Below, one piece after another: positions 18,030 through 28,907 of a stretch of DNA of 64,000 nt (positions within the stretch are counted from its first letter, which is position 1; each line of letters starts with the position of its first letter). The translations under genes and the position numbers were made by a program. The stretch comes from Strigamia acuminata. Its lineage: Eukaryota > Arthropoda > Chilopoda > Geophilomorpha > Linotaeniidae. The stretch lies in NCBI GenBank assembly GCA_949358305.1, contig OX442315.1:2046001-2110000 (forward strand), in the 5' to 3' direction. The notes under the pieces were generated by a model that saw only the letters and a program-made list of their open reading frames with translations, searched no databases and was not told where the DNA came from.

Positions 18030-20795
18030 ATGGCACTACGTAAAACATGGGGACCATTAGACCCCGCTTGCATCACTCGTGGCGGGATATTTCGAGGCGC
18101 GCTGCCCGATTTTTACCGACGATGTTTCGGCGAAGACGCCGACCCTTGGCGCCTGCGAATACTACATTCCCGATGCATCGCCCGACGTTGGGTACGAGAC
18201 TGCACGCTCCTGGATACGTTCCCGGAGGGAATGCGCGAAGGCATCGCCACAGAGTTAGCTCGTGACGATGACCCGAAATCGCCGATTTTCCACCCCGGAT
18301 TGTCAAGTCAGTACACTGGCAACCCGGCGGAGGAACACGTGCTGCATGCGTGGCGAGCAGCCGAGACAGAAGAGGCCCGTGAGGCCATCTACCAGCATTA
18401 TAGACAACAGCTGGTGGATACCGCTACGGCAGTGGCCGAGCGCATCCTCCAAAACGAGGGGATGACCGCGGATGATATTCATCTGTGGTTTGAGAGGCTG
18501 CGATTGGGAGAGAGTACGCCCCAGTGGAGACCTCGGATGGGAATTTTAACGTCCCAAGCCGAGATGTGGCAGCTCCACTACCTGGGGATTTTGGGGCCCA
18601 AGAGCAGCTACCCGCGGAAGCGCAAGCGCTCCAAAGGCGCCGGGGACAGCCAGTCGCGTTCCCCAGCGACAACCAAGAAGCAGCGTGTCGCTCAAAACAC
18701 GACTGAAGGCAACGAAGCTGGGCCATCCACTAGTACGGTGCGTGACCCTTCGCAGTATTCCCGACCGCGAATTTTCATAAACCGTCAGATTAAAGACGGT
18801 AAGGAGTGCAAGGAGGTTTGGATGTCTGGTGACGAAGAGCGAGTCTCTCGTCCCAGCACTTCTAGACGTCCGCTGACTCATCGCGAGCAGCGGAAAAAAG
18901 ATCGCAAAGAGCGATACTTCGCGAGGTGCGAAGCTCGGGGCCGTCCCATCCCCGAACCCGCCTACGTCTCCAAGAGAGCGGGTCGACGAGGTGGTAGCCA
19001 GTCAGGTGAGCGAAACGTCCCAGCGGCAGATACGCGGGACCTTCGCGAGATTCTGACTCAGATGAAGCGGACGAAACTGACACGTTTCGATCCCGCGATG
19101 AAACACGCCAGGAAGATGGGTGTTGTCACCGACGGGAAGGTGACCCCACACGAGGTGGCAAGGTGGCTCGCAGACTACATTAATTCGCGACCACGACCCG
19201 ATGGCATGCCAACCGCCATCGTGCAGCCTTCAGGCTCCGGACAACATCTCCCGGCGCTCCAAGTCGCAATGACTGGAGTGCAGACGACGGAGACGCCACC
19301 ACCGCCGACGCAGCCAACACCACCGCTGCCGACGCCGACGCTGCCGACCAAGACGCAGCCGCCTCCGAACCTGCCGCCGCCGTCGTTGTTGAATTCGAGC
19401 GATCCGCCGGATTTACCCACCGACCGCTCAGTCCCTCTCCCCGTTGGACAGAGCATTGCGCAGGAATGTCGAGCCAATTTGACCGGCATTTACAGGCCGA
19501 GCCAACCCCGATCCGGTTCCTCGGCCCTGTTTTTCGAGAGGCGAGACGAAGAAGCGCGACTCGCGAGAGAAGCCGCCAATCCGACTATCTCCGAGCTCTC
19601 AGCGTTTCGCTTCGTGATGGAAGACCCAAGAGTCTCCGCACCCGCCTTGCGAGGTGTGGACCAGGCCCAGCGATATTTCATCGAATGGGCAACGGCGATG
19701 ATGAGTAAGCTCTCGTGTGCCTTCACTGCGGATTCGGAGCGATCGAATCCAGTGAATCGTCGCAGCCTACAGCTATCATTGACCAAGGTCATGATGCAGC
19801 TGCTAACCCCAGCACTCTTCGGAGAAGGGCGTCAGGCGATGGCCGCATGGTCTGTCGTGGACAGAGAGGGTGTACAGGTTCCCCGTGCACTCCTCGCAGA
19901 GTGGAGCTCCATTCTGCCCGACCCTGTGTTGACTCGGTACGAGCTAACCAGGGATGTGGTAAACCCCGAATTTGAGGGGTACAAGTTGCGAAGCACGGCG
20001 TTTCGCTATACCTCCGCCACCTGGACAGCGGCGCCTACCCAACAACTGCGCGCCTTGACCATCCAGACGGAAGAATCGGCAGAGGATGTAGAAATGGTGA
20101 TCTCGCCGACGAGCGGAGTTCCGATTCCGCCACCGATGCCTGCGGAGATATCCCCGCAAGGACCCGCCCTGTTCGAAGTGGCGGGTAAGCCAAAGCGCTT
20201 ACTGTGCCGAACGCCACCCGTCAGGTCCGTCGAGCAAACGAAGCCGACACCGCCCGGGACCCCACCGGCCCGAGCGGCGACAACGACGCAAGCCGTGATT
20301 CCCGCGGCCACCCAGAAGCCGAAGCCGGCACCGCCTCCACCAGACTATTACGGGCGAATCATCGAAGAGTTTCCCCATCTTTCGATGACAACGGCGACCA
20401 GGAGGTTTATCCTCGCACAACGGGATAAAGGCAAATCAGTCTTCATCTGGCTTCACAACCAGATCCGGAAGACTAGAGACCTCATCTTCCACCAGAGGTT
20501 GCTGAGAGCCCACCGTGTGCCAGTGACGCCAGCGGAAGCCAATGCCATCCGGCATACGAACACCGGCTTCTCCGCCTACATCCCGAGCGTTTGGTTACAC
20601 GAGAGGACGCGTGCCCCGCATGAGCCAGTTGACGGCCATGCATTATGCTTCATTACGGAGCATGAGGACCCCCGAGATCGGTCCTCGGCGTTAGTAGGCG
20701 ATCTACCCGCGCCACCCGGCACTCAACCGCCTGTCCCTGGAGTGAGTTACGCCCAGGTGACGGACTCAGTGTCGGGTCCCCCAGGAAAGAAGTGA
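18030..20795 (+). CDS. Gypsy ORF3, 921 aa, not an envelope
   Basis: The ATG at 18030 follows immediately after a strong pyrimidine tract and CAG (18009-18029), so this ORF is probably translated from a spliced mRNA, as env genes of errantiviruses are. The protein has no signal peptide, no membrane segment and no fusion peptide, so it is not an envelope. It has a conserved-looking N-terminal region of about 190 residues, a nuclear-localisation-type cluster 'PRKRKRSKG' (about 195-203), basic Arg/Lys-rich stretches, a Pro/Thr-rich linker (about 420-475), a folded-looking middle (about 500-660) and another Pro-rich segment before the end. I recognise no domain. It could be a second structural or nucleic-acid-binding protein. 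The frame is fully open and close to the polypurine tract. Confidence 0.85.
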   Translation: MALRKTWGPLDPACITRGGIFRGALPDFYRRCFGEDADPWRLRILHSRCIARRWVRDCTLLDTFPEGMREGIATELARDDDPKSPIFHPGLSSQYTGNPAEEHVLHAWRAAETEEAREAIYQHYRQQLVDTATAVAERILQNEGMTADDIHLWFERLRLGESTPQWRPRMGILTSQAEMWQLHYLGILGPKSSYPRKRKRSKGAGDSQSRSPATTKKQRVAQNTTEGNEAGPSTSTVRDPSQYSRPRIFINRQIKDGKECKEVWMSGDEERVSRPSTSRRPLTHREQRKKDRKERYFARCEARGRPIPEPAYVSKRAGRRGGSQSGERNVPAADTRDLREILTQMKRTKLTRFDPAMKHARKMGVVTDGKVTPHEVARWLADYINSRPRPDGMPTAIVQPSGSGQHLPALQVAMTGVQTTETPPPPTQPTPPLPTPTLPTKTQPPPNLPPPSLLNSSDPPDLPTDRSVPLPVGQSIAQECRANLTGIYRPSQPRSGSSALFFERRDEEARLAREAANPTISELSAFRFVMEDPRVSAPALRGVDQAQRYFIEWATAMMSKLSCAFTADSERSNPVNRRSLQLSLTKVMMQLLTPALFGEGRQAMAAWSVVDREGVQVPRALLAEWSSILPDPVLTRYELTRDVVNPEFEGYKLRSTAFRYTSATWTAAPTQQLRALTIQTEESAEDVEMVISPTSGVPIPPPMPAEISPQGPALFEVAGKPKRLLCRTPPVRSVEQTKPTPPGTPPARAATTTQAVIPAATQKPKPAPPPPDYYGRIIEEFPHLSMTTATRRFILAQRDKGKSVFIWLHNQIRKTRDLIFHQRLLRAHRVPVTPAEANAIRHTNTGFSAYIPSVWLHERTRAPHEPVDGHALCFITEHEDPRDRSSALVGDLPAPPGTQPPVPGVSYAQVTDSVSGPPGKK

Positions 20796-20819
20796 TCGCT
20801 CAGCCCCACGGTCTGAGCT

Positions 20820-20831
20820 CGGAGGGGGAAG
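20820..20831 (+). promoter_or_regulatory. Polypurine tract
   Basis: The purine run CGGAGGGGGAAG ends directly at the first base of the 3' LTR. This is the expected plus-strand primer site for reverse transcription. Confidence 0.85.
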
Positions 20832-21848
20832 TGTTGTGACCCGACTGGACCGGGGTCAACGAAGAGTTTCTCTCGTGACCTCGTTTCGGGTGTAAGGGGA
20901 GCCGCAAGCGCGTCTCCCTTCCCTCAGTGCATTGACATCTAGTCAATGGACAGGCGTCTGCCCTGAGGGAGTGGGGATGGCTCGTCCACCCCACCATTGG
21001 GTGATTCTGGTCACCTGTCAACCCCGCTTTGTGCAAAGGAATGTGCCTTGCACTGAGCGGGCAGAACCAACACAACCATCAAACGAGAAACACACGTAAA
21101 CCCGTCGTCCTACAAGATCAGGCCCAAGTAAAATATACTGGGATTGACCAAGGACAAAGGACAATTTACCGTGAGTACGTTTGGTCAGTGTCAAACTCCG
21201 CAGAGTAACCTGCGAGATAAGATTACCACACTATTTTAGCACACCAGCTAGAAATAGTAAAAACCACTCCAGTTTAGCGAGTTGTGCAGACAAACGGTCG
21301 CACAAGCCTAAACTGCAGTTAAACCACGACGAGCGTTCCCGCCGCTGTGTGATCGCCGGGAGCCAGAAGAGTCCGCCGCTGTGTGATCGCCGGACACCAC
21401 ACAAAAACCTAGACAACAGCCCGAAGTAAGCCTTTTAACTAAGCATTCACTCGCGCCCGACCAGCGTGAGCCCGAAGGACCAGCCAGAGACGAGCCGAGG
21501 ACGCCATATTGCCACGCCGGCCCAAGACGACATCGCGTTGCCACAACGACGACGCCATCTTGGACGCGAACGAAACAACAGACGACCTCGCCGATTCCAG
21601 CCAGCTTTCATCATACCTTTACATTTCCATTTCCCTTCACCCATTCCGATTTACCTTTTACCTACCTTTCATATATATATATAAGATATATCTGTATATT
21701 GTCCCACAGAATAAATCTATATTATATTTTACCTTTTATATCTGTGTAATCATTTCTTTGGGTAAACCGCTTGAGACAAAGCGGTAGTGAGTTAGTCGAA
21801 TTAAGTAATCAACCCACGAGTTAGCGACGGTTAGAGTTGAGCGCGACA
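20832..21848 (+). repeat. Gypsy 3' LTR, 1017 bp
   Basis: It matches 8341-9357 at a constant offset of 12,491 bases; every short frame in one LTR is found unchanged in the other. The AATAAA signal lies at 21710-21715. It is followed by the TAGT target duplication. Confidence 0.97.
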
Positions 21849-22161
21849 TAGTGTACCGTCTAGATTTGATGCTGGAATCTTCCATGATCTCAGGACTTGA
21901 AAAGTGTTTACATCTAAACCCAGTCCCGTTGCAATAAAAACATGATTTAGGATCCCTCAAATCGCATTTTGTTAAATTTGAACATTCAAAACCATTTTCT
22001 TCATTAAATACGTATTTTAAATTATATGGAATTGGTAATTGATTATCTTTTTGTCTTAACAACGAATCGTCACAATTCAACAACTGGCGTTTAAAAAGCA
22101 AATTTATTAACAAGTAGATGATCAGAACAATAGTTAGTACGAACAAAAGTAATTTTAACAT
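21849..22161 (-). pseudogene. pif-1: PIF-1 homologue, N-terminal part (split gene)
   Basis: This is the 5' part of the viral pif-1 gene. The chosen ATG at 22161 is followed at once by a hydrophobic segment (about residues 2-24, 'LLLFVLTIVLIIYLLINLLF'), the uncleaved N-terminal anchor typical of PIF proteins. A Cys-rich segment follows, with 'CSNLTKCDL' and 'SCFYCNGTGFRC', which fits the N-terminal Cys region of PIF-1. An alternative in-frame ATG lies at 22248. The half ends at the Gypsy insertion, and the C-terminal half lies at 6967-8336. Interruption by 13.5 kb of opposite-strand retrotransposon should prevent a full-length product, unless the element were spliced out, for which I see no sign. 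Confidence 0.8.
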
Positions 22162-22248
22162 AATTGCTAGAGACTGTAACTCTTTCTTCTTTATTTTTTC
22201 TTTGTTCCATTTGTTACATAGAGATAAATGAAAAGCCAATGATACCAA

Positions 22249-24127
22249 CAGTATATCATGTCTGTAGCATTGAAATAAAGTATTAAAAATTCCAGACTTT
22301 TTTAATTGTTTTTAAAGTACCTACCTAAAAGAAATCCCTTACTCACCCAACCTGGGTCATTTTTTATTCCAAGCCATAAAAGGTTGAAAAAATGGATGAA
22401 AATGGTTTTATTCTCTTAGTATTTCATGTTTATGAAGAAATTTAAGCAATTCGGTATTTCTCAAAAAAAGCGCGACAAAAATTATTGACATTTTATTCAA
22501 AAGTAGAGTAAACAAAGGAATTTTGTAAAAATTGTTTTTTTTTGCGATGTAACAGATTTGAAATTCATAAAGCAACACGTTTGAAAATCCCCACATGATA
22601 AAAGGCAAATTGTTCATCTATTTAACATAATTAAAAATCAAGCAAATATGTAATAATTATGAAGGATTTAAGTTTTACTTCAACAAATTAGAAAATTTAC
22701 CACATTCCTGCAATACTTATACCAACTTTTTAATATTTATTCCTCGAGACTATAGTGTGTTCCCATTCAATCAGAACAATTAGAATGTCGAAATAAAAGA
22801 TATAATATGACTAAAATAATTACTACAAATGCGGCAATGCTAATGACGCCATAAATATAAACATGACAGTGCATTTCTTTTTTTAATCTTTATATAAATA
22901 TATTATAATTATGAACCCTCTCTCACCAACTGTCAATTTTGACCCCGACAAGTGTTTTATTTTCTTATCTTGAAAACAAAAGGCATTTTTTTTCTGAATT
23001 TTACATATTTTCTTCAAACATCATGACAAACTGAGGTTTGTGATATCTTCGCATAATAAAATAGTAGTGATGTAGTGTTATTTGGTGCCATTAGATGTTA
23101 GAACTATCCCATCTTTATTTTATTTGTGTATTTTATTTTAGCCAATATCATTGAGGAAATGACTATGTTGAAATGTGTTAAGGCGGAAACACAAGAAATC
23201 AGATAAAATTTCACAGCTTACTTTACTTATAACAGCGATTAAAACGTCTCCGCTTTTATCGAAAGCTTTGTTTTAAACTGAGCTTCTCACCCTCGGCTTC
23301 AAGCTTTCTGGTGTTTTGGTCATGTGACATTGACAGCCAACCAGATTCGTGAGGAACTCTGAAAGAGATTTTGGCGGGAATTTCTAGCAGCCAACTATCT
23401 ATCTACCTTGAGTTTGCCAGTTAAGCTGGTAAGCAAAAAGCGGGTCAAGTGAGCTCCTAAATGAAACCTGTACTAGCAAGCTTTGGAATTTTACCTGTTC
23501 CCTTGCCATCTTTAGTTGTTAACCATCTCAAATCATTCTTCAAATACTAATTACGTATTTTTTTAAATGTATTGCTGAAAACAAGTGCATTCAAAACATA
23601 TTAAAACTAGTAAATAAAACTATTGCTACCTCATGTTTTTGTTTAAATTAACAAAAGTTTTAAATTTAAATTTTTTATTTTTATTTTTTTTTTTTTTCAA
23701 AATTCTACTTTAAAGCTATTTTGAAATTGATTATCAACTATATATTATTGAAAGGATTTAAATATATGGATTAAAAAAAAAAACAATTTGTAGTTTACTT
23801 TGACTCTGCGTAAGCCAACCATCACTGCACCATATTGTTGCCAGCTGGAAAGGTGGATGGAGGTGCCAATATTATTAATAACTAATGTTTATTTACTGCA
23901 TTTCTTCCTAGCCTCGGTTGAATAAATTTCGATAATGCAGAGAATTCAGAGCGTCCTTATGCATTTTCGCCACGGCGCAAAGCCAGCCCTATTCTTTGCT
24001 TGCCCGGATCTTTAACCAGATGATTGTAGGCAGTATAAATGTTAGTAAATTTAGTTAGCGCACATAGTCTCAGTTAGTTCTAAGTTATTTATCTATCAAA
24101 AGGTAGAATGGTCACAAAGTTAATATA
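22249..24127. other. AT-rich intergenic region with one dispersed repeat
   Basis: No convincing gene is seen. The recognisable content is the dispersed repeat copy at 22319-22518; the rest is AT-rich sequence with homopolymer runs near 23660-23700 and 23770-23785. A short frame at 22408-22617 lies on the repeat and is not considered a gene. Confidence 0.5.
22319..22518 (-). repeat. Dispersed ~195-bp repeat, copy 1
   Basis: Read on the minus strand it aligns along its length with 55884-56077. Shared blocks include TACCGAATTGCTTAAATTTC followed by TTCATAAACATGAAATACT, then an AAAATGACCC core and GGGTGAGTAAG or GGATGAGTAAG near the end. It may be an end fragment of a DNA transposon or a MITE. 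No terminal inverted repeat was identified. Confidence 0.75.
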
Positions 24128-27114
24128 CTAAAATCTGGTAATAAAATATCGTATTTCGTGTGCTAATATTTCTCTCTCCTGATAATTATCTGGTGGTAAA
24201 TCATATGGATTAAAACATCTTTTGATAGAAATATCACACACAGTTGTACCATATCCCAATTTCTTAAATAAAAAAATATTTTGTGTGTATGTGGTTTCTT
24301 CCTTCATGAGCATGATTACAGACTGTTCTTGCTCACTAAGCTCATGTATACATTTACACACAAGTTTAATGTACATGTTATTATGCTCGTTTAAGCCTCT
24401 CCGATCTATGTCTATTGTGATATAAATATTGACTAACAGTACAGACATTTTTGAAGTATAAATTGTAGCTTGAGGTAAAAAAAGTATAGTATCTTTATAA
24501 GTTTTTAACGTTATGTTAGGTGTATCATTATAATATTTACTTTCTACTCCTAAAGGTAGGTATATGTACCTGTTGTGTCTCCTTAAAACCAACAGCTTAT
24601 TTCCACCTGTATTATCCAGATATGGAGATATAACAATCCAAGATAAACTACTTGATGGGAGGTCATAACCTAACATTGAAGAAACACGCGGTTTTTCTAT
24701 TGGAAATTGTAATATCTTATCTGCAGATAAATTGTTTATTGATGTATCATGTAAAACCATTGATGAGCGAAAATTCTTATCTTGTTGTAATTGTACCATA
24801 TTCTGTAGCAACATTATTTGATTATTTTTATAAGAAAAATTTTTTTCAGTTGTATTGAATCCTAAGAATGAAGTTACATCGCCTGAAATACATGGGACTG
24901 ACTGTAATTTATTACCCTTCTTATATGTTAACAATGAAATGCTAACATCGTTTTGAGTTGGTGCAACATCCAATATCGTCTTTGTACTGTAATCAAAAAA
25001 AAGCAAAACATCATTCGAATTTTGATTAAAGCAATTCGAAAACATGTTGTTTAATGAAGCAACATGCAATATCATTTGTTCCGTAAAAACACTCTCAACA
25101 GTTTTAATAAAAATTTTGTTGTCTTCAGATAAGGTGACTACATTAAATACTTTTAGATCTTTTCGTCTGTTTATTTTGACAAAAGTACAAGTATGTTGAC
25201 CCCCTGTTTTATTATAACAAAACAATGTACAACCTTTACCAAGGCTTTCCGGTGAAAGTGGCCCTGTTAATAATTTTGATAATTTTTTTTTATTATTTGA
25301 TATACACGCCAAAGCGCTTAGAGATGATTGATTAATCTTGTAAACGTTTGAGAAGTTACTAGTAGGAAATACATTCAACCGTGATTGTTCCAGGCAAAGC
25401 ACATATGATAAAGCTGTATTAATCTGTGTCGGCAGTTTAATTTTTAGATTTACAATGAATGTTTTATTAATTTCATTACAAAGTAGAACGGATAATTTCG
25501 TATTGGTATCACCAGTGAAGTCATGAACTGTAAAATCTTTAAATATTCCTTTAATCTCTGATGTTTTGATTTCATTCTGACTTCCAATATGTAAAATGCC
25601 TTTGCTAATAGTATTTGGTATAGATAATTCAAATTGAGACATCTTGTTCACTGATTTATTCCAAAACAACAAACATATGTCATTGTTGTATGCAATCTTA
25701 TTTCCGTTTAAGGCAAAAAATACTGAGTTAAGCTTTATTAACTCTATTATCGTCCCATTCAAACTAACTCCCAACACATAGATGATATTTACGTCGCTAC
25801 CACCTCCTATGACCATTTCTTGAAGATTTTTTGTATTTATATTGACACAAATTATATTTATTTTATCAGCCTGTTTCTTGTTTGCAAAGTTTGGAGTGGT
25901 CGGTTGTAAGATCAACTTGTTGTCTGAATCTAATGTTAGCAAGTCTCCTTCGGCACCATGAGTGAGGTCTACGGTCAAACTAGACTCTTTAATGTATTGT
26001 TTGGAATTATCAAGTAATACAATAGAGCCTGATCGTTTATCTTCAAACGTAGTTTGCAAATCATACAAAGATGGATCTCGGAATACAAATGCGTTTGTAG
26101 TTTGTGATAAATAAAGTGGAGTGTCTGTAGTTTGTGATAAATAAAGTTGAGTGTCCTCATCTGACGCGTTAGTCAAAAACAAACTTAATTGCTTGCCTTT
26201 ATGTAGTAATAATTCCTTAGAAGAATGGGAACATTTATTTAAAACTGAAAAAGGTTTGCATAAACTAGAAGACAACTCACTTCTCTCCATTTCATGAAAA
26301 GAACCATTTTGACTATAAATCAACATATTTTGTTCGACGGAAGCAAATAGCTTATTGTAATCAAATAGAACAAAATTTTTAATTGTTTCTTCAAATCCAA
26401 TGTTCACATTCTGACGTGCAATGTGTTTTAAATTTGGTTTAATTAATGTTAAATCTCTCATTGTCTTGTTATTAAATTGAGCTATTTTTAATGCATTATC
26501 TATTAATGAATGAGCAATAAATACATTACTGGACGGATTTGTGAATTCTAATTCACCTGATTTATTAGTTAATTCCAATGTTTTAGCAGCCGTGTTTTCG
26601 TATTTTAACGGAACATTTTTTGTTTGATACCCATCAGTTATATCTGTAATTAATAATTGTGAATATTTTGATGTTTCACCAAGAATAGCTTTTTTTATTG
26701 ATGTCACATTCAAATCCCAAGATATTAAAACATTATTTTTTATCGTATTACCTGATACTATGGTTTTATGGTCAAAGAGTAGGGATTTTCCATCATCATT
26801 CACTGTTGCTAAAGCAGACCTAGTTGCATTTTTTACACAATATTCGTCAAGTATCAATTTTGAACTCATCATGTCAATTTTCAGTAACCGTAAACATTAC
26901 TTGCGTCTATGTCTATCTCCAAGTTGTCGCCATATGTTGATCGACATTTATCGAATATTTTTACTTTTTTGTCAACAAATATTAAAGAATTTAAATTTTC
27001 AACATAAATGTTTTGGTTTCTAATCCAAATAATAAAGGTAATAAGAGCCGTGATTAATATCATTACAAAAAGTAAATAAACAGGGTGAATATGTTTGTAA
27101 CTTATATTTTCCAT
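24128..27114 (-). pseudogene. Second ~1000-aa virion-like membrane protein, frameshifted
   Basis: This is a paralogue of the 1025-aa gene at 3125. From an ATG at 27114, 77 codons encode a short cytoplasmic end, one membrane segment (about residues 12-30) and the start of the ectodomain, then stop at 26881. The remaining 914 codons (ATG at 26872 to the stop at 24128) continue in another frame, shifted by one base near 26875-26880. At the break the order of motifs matches the paralogue on both sides, so a single-base change in one gene is the simplest explanation. The large part has the same repeated modules as its paralogue. It also contains a 30-bp tandem duplication (about 26097-26160) giving a doubled 'LYLSQTT'. 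Sequencing error or two separate genes remain possible. Confidence 0.7.
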
Positions 27115-27244
27115 ATTTATAAATGTTTTCTTAAAGAAAATAAGAGTTATTTTTTTATGAAAAAAGAAAATAAGTGGTTTATTAGGTGGGAAAATTGCGT
27201 CTTCATCAACCTGTTTATAACATTCAATTTTGTCAGTTTCAACA
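27115..27244. promoter_or_regulatory. 130-bp divergent intergenic region
   Basis: The start codons of the minus-strand viral-type gene (27114) and the plus-strand RING gene (27245) are only 130 bp apart, so both promoters or 5' leaders must fit here or overlap the genes. The region is AT-rich, with T-runs; no defined motif is claimed. Confidence 0.45.
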
Positions 27245-28698
27245 ATGGATTCATTCATTCTCACACGTAACGAAGTAACCTTTAATGTGGCTGTGTATAA
27301 CATGACTGCAAGCCGTATAAGCAAGATGTTTTCTGTAAGTATCGCAAATAAAGGTATTTCTTTTGTTTTGTTGTTCAAATAATTTATTTAAAATCTTTTT
27401 CAATCACAGATAATTGAAAACTCGCTGTTTTTAACAGACAGAGTTGGATGTCAGTTTTTTCCGAACGATACTGATGGTAAGTTCGACGTTGATGAGCTTT
27501 TGCCAAGAGACACGTACAGTGTACACGGCAATTCGACACAACCCGCATCGGCGATTATGACTATGCCATCACGACCGGTGTTAAGTGTGCCATCACTACC
27601 AGGTGCATTTACTCCAAAATTTTCTGCACCACAACCACTGCCCAGCCTAAGGTTGACGTTTCCATCATCATTGCCTTCACCGTTGGCATCAACTTCTGGC
27701 CAAAATGTCTGGAGTAGACCGAATACAGCCTTCACAAGGTAAAATTTAAATCTTTAAATATATGCAATTCATATTCTAACTGCAAATAAAAAATTTAGGG
27801 TTGTTACGCTCTGCACAGCAGATGATGGCGAATTAAGTGAGGTGCAAACGTACCACATTCGTCTCAATGAAGATGACACCACCGTTGACACAGTTTTGGA
27901 GAAGATGCAATTCTATCTCAGTGAACAAGACGAAATGGTTTTGGTAGATTCAAGGGGCCAAGAAATAATGGATGGGCCAGCAACCAGAAGTAAGAATAAC
28001 AGTAATAATAATAATAAATTTGAATAGTAATTTACAATTTTTTTTAGTCCCGGAATATTGGAAACCAGCCAGCCGGAAAATCAACTTGATGACAGTAGAG
28101 GCGTTTCAGGCACTGAAAGCGCAAAAGAATAGGAAAAAAAGACCGTAAGTGTAAAAAATAACAATAACAATAACTAATAATAATAATAATAATAATAATA
28201 ATATAAATCCCCTTTCATTTAGGCGCTTGGATACACCTGTGCGACCGATTAGGGGAGACAGCAATACCAGTACAACAGATGTATTGGCTGAAATTGACAG
28301 CTTCAGGACTGAAGTGAGATCCAAGTTAACGGCTATAGAAGATGCGCTCAAGGAAACAGCGGAAAAAATGGAATCTTCCCCTCTTACGCTTGAGCAACGA
28401 TTGCAAATTTGCGACACCTTCAGGTGTTTAATATGCTTGGGTAAGTAACTGTTTTCAATTATTCTTATGAAATATGCATAATTTTTTTTTAGGCAAAATG
28501 CAACGACCTGTCTATCGTACCTGCTGTTCGTCACTTGTGGCTTGTGAGGAATGCCTCAACATCTGGAGAAGAACCCAGGATGATGACGACGACTTACGGG
28601 TATTTCAGTGCCCTAAATGCTCGTCGGACGTCGGACAGAGCCACGTTGTTCATGGGTTGTCTGAGGCATTAGATACCCTCAACTTTGTTTTTGAATAG
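27245..28698 (+). CDS. Six-exon RING-like zinc protein, 376 aa
   Basis: Exons are 27245-27334, 27410-27738, 27799-27989, 28048-28144, 28223-28440 and 28493-28698. Every junction has GT and AG, phases agree throughout, and the sum is exactly 377 codons including the stop, which supports the model. The N-terminal half is rich in Ser, Pro and Leu. An acidic middle follows, then a short helical region. The C-terminus has a C3HC4/U-box-like zinc domain beginning 'FRCLICLG' (about residues 303-309), with 'CCSSLVACEECLNIW' and 'FQCPKC' downstream. Such domains usually bind E2 enzymes, so a ubiquitin-ligase role is likely but not proven. It starts 130 bp from a viral-type gene. I do not recognise the full-length family. 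Confidence 0.8.
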
Positions 28699-28907
28699 TA
28701 GCATTTTTAATTTAATCTTATTATAACTTTATTATTTATTTTAAGATTTCACAAACCTATTTTTGCTTATTGAAATTCTTTAAATTTCCTTATCTTTTAA
28801 TAAAATTGAATTCACCATTGCTGTTTGAAATAAACATTAAAAAAATATATCCGTTTTGAGTATAAACCGAGAAAAGCTTTTACTTAGGATACATTATGAA
28901 ATAACAC
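28699..28907. other. Short AT-rich spacer
   Basis: 3' flank of the RING gene with an AATAAA-like signal near 28799. No gene is seen. Confidence 0.4.

Larger units (their letters stand above)
8341..21848 (+). mobile_element. 13.5-kb Ty3/Gypsy retrotransposon with three large ORFs
   Basis: A complete LTR retrotransposon of 13,508 bp. It has 1017-bp LTRs (TG...CA) that look identical, a 4-bp TAGT target duplication (8337-8340 and 21849-21852), a primer-binding site at 9360, a polypurine tract before the 3' LTR, gag, pol in the order PR-RT-RNase H-integrase (Gypsy order), and a third long ORF. All three main frames are open. It is inserted in the pif-1 gene in the opposite orientation. LTR identity and open frames indicate recent insertion, and the element may still be competent. 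Confidence 0.97.

Noticed and set aside
18030-20795. Envelope gene, making the element an endogenous retrovirus
   Set aside because: No signal peptide, membrane anchor, furin site or fusion peptide is visible in the third ORF; only its position resembles env.
22408-22617. 69-codon membrane protein on the minus strand
   Set aside because: Part of it lies in the dispersed repeat that also occurs at 55884-56077, where the frame is not kept.
3125-27114. Firm assignment of the viral genes to white spot syndrome virus relatives
   Set aside because: PIF-1 is shared by several virus families, and the two large membrane proteins have no homology that I can prove from sequence alone. Nimavirus origin is kept only as a hypothesis.
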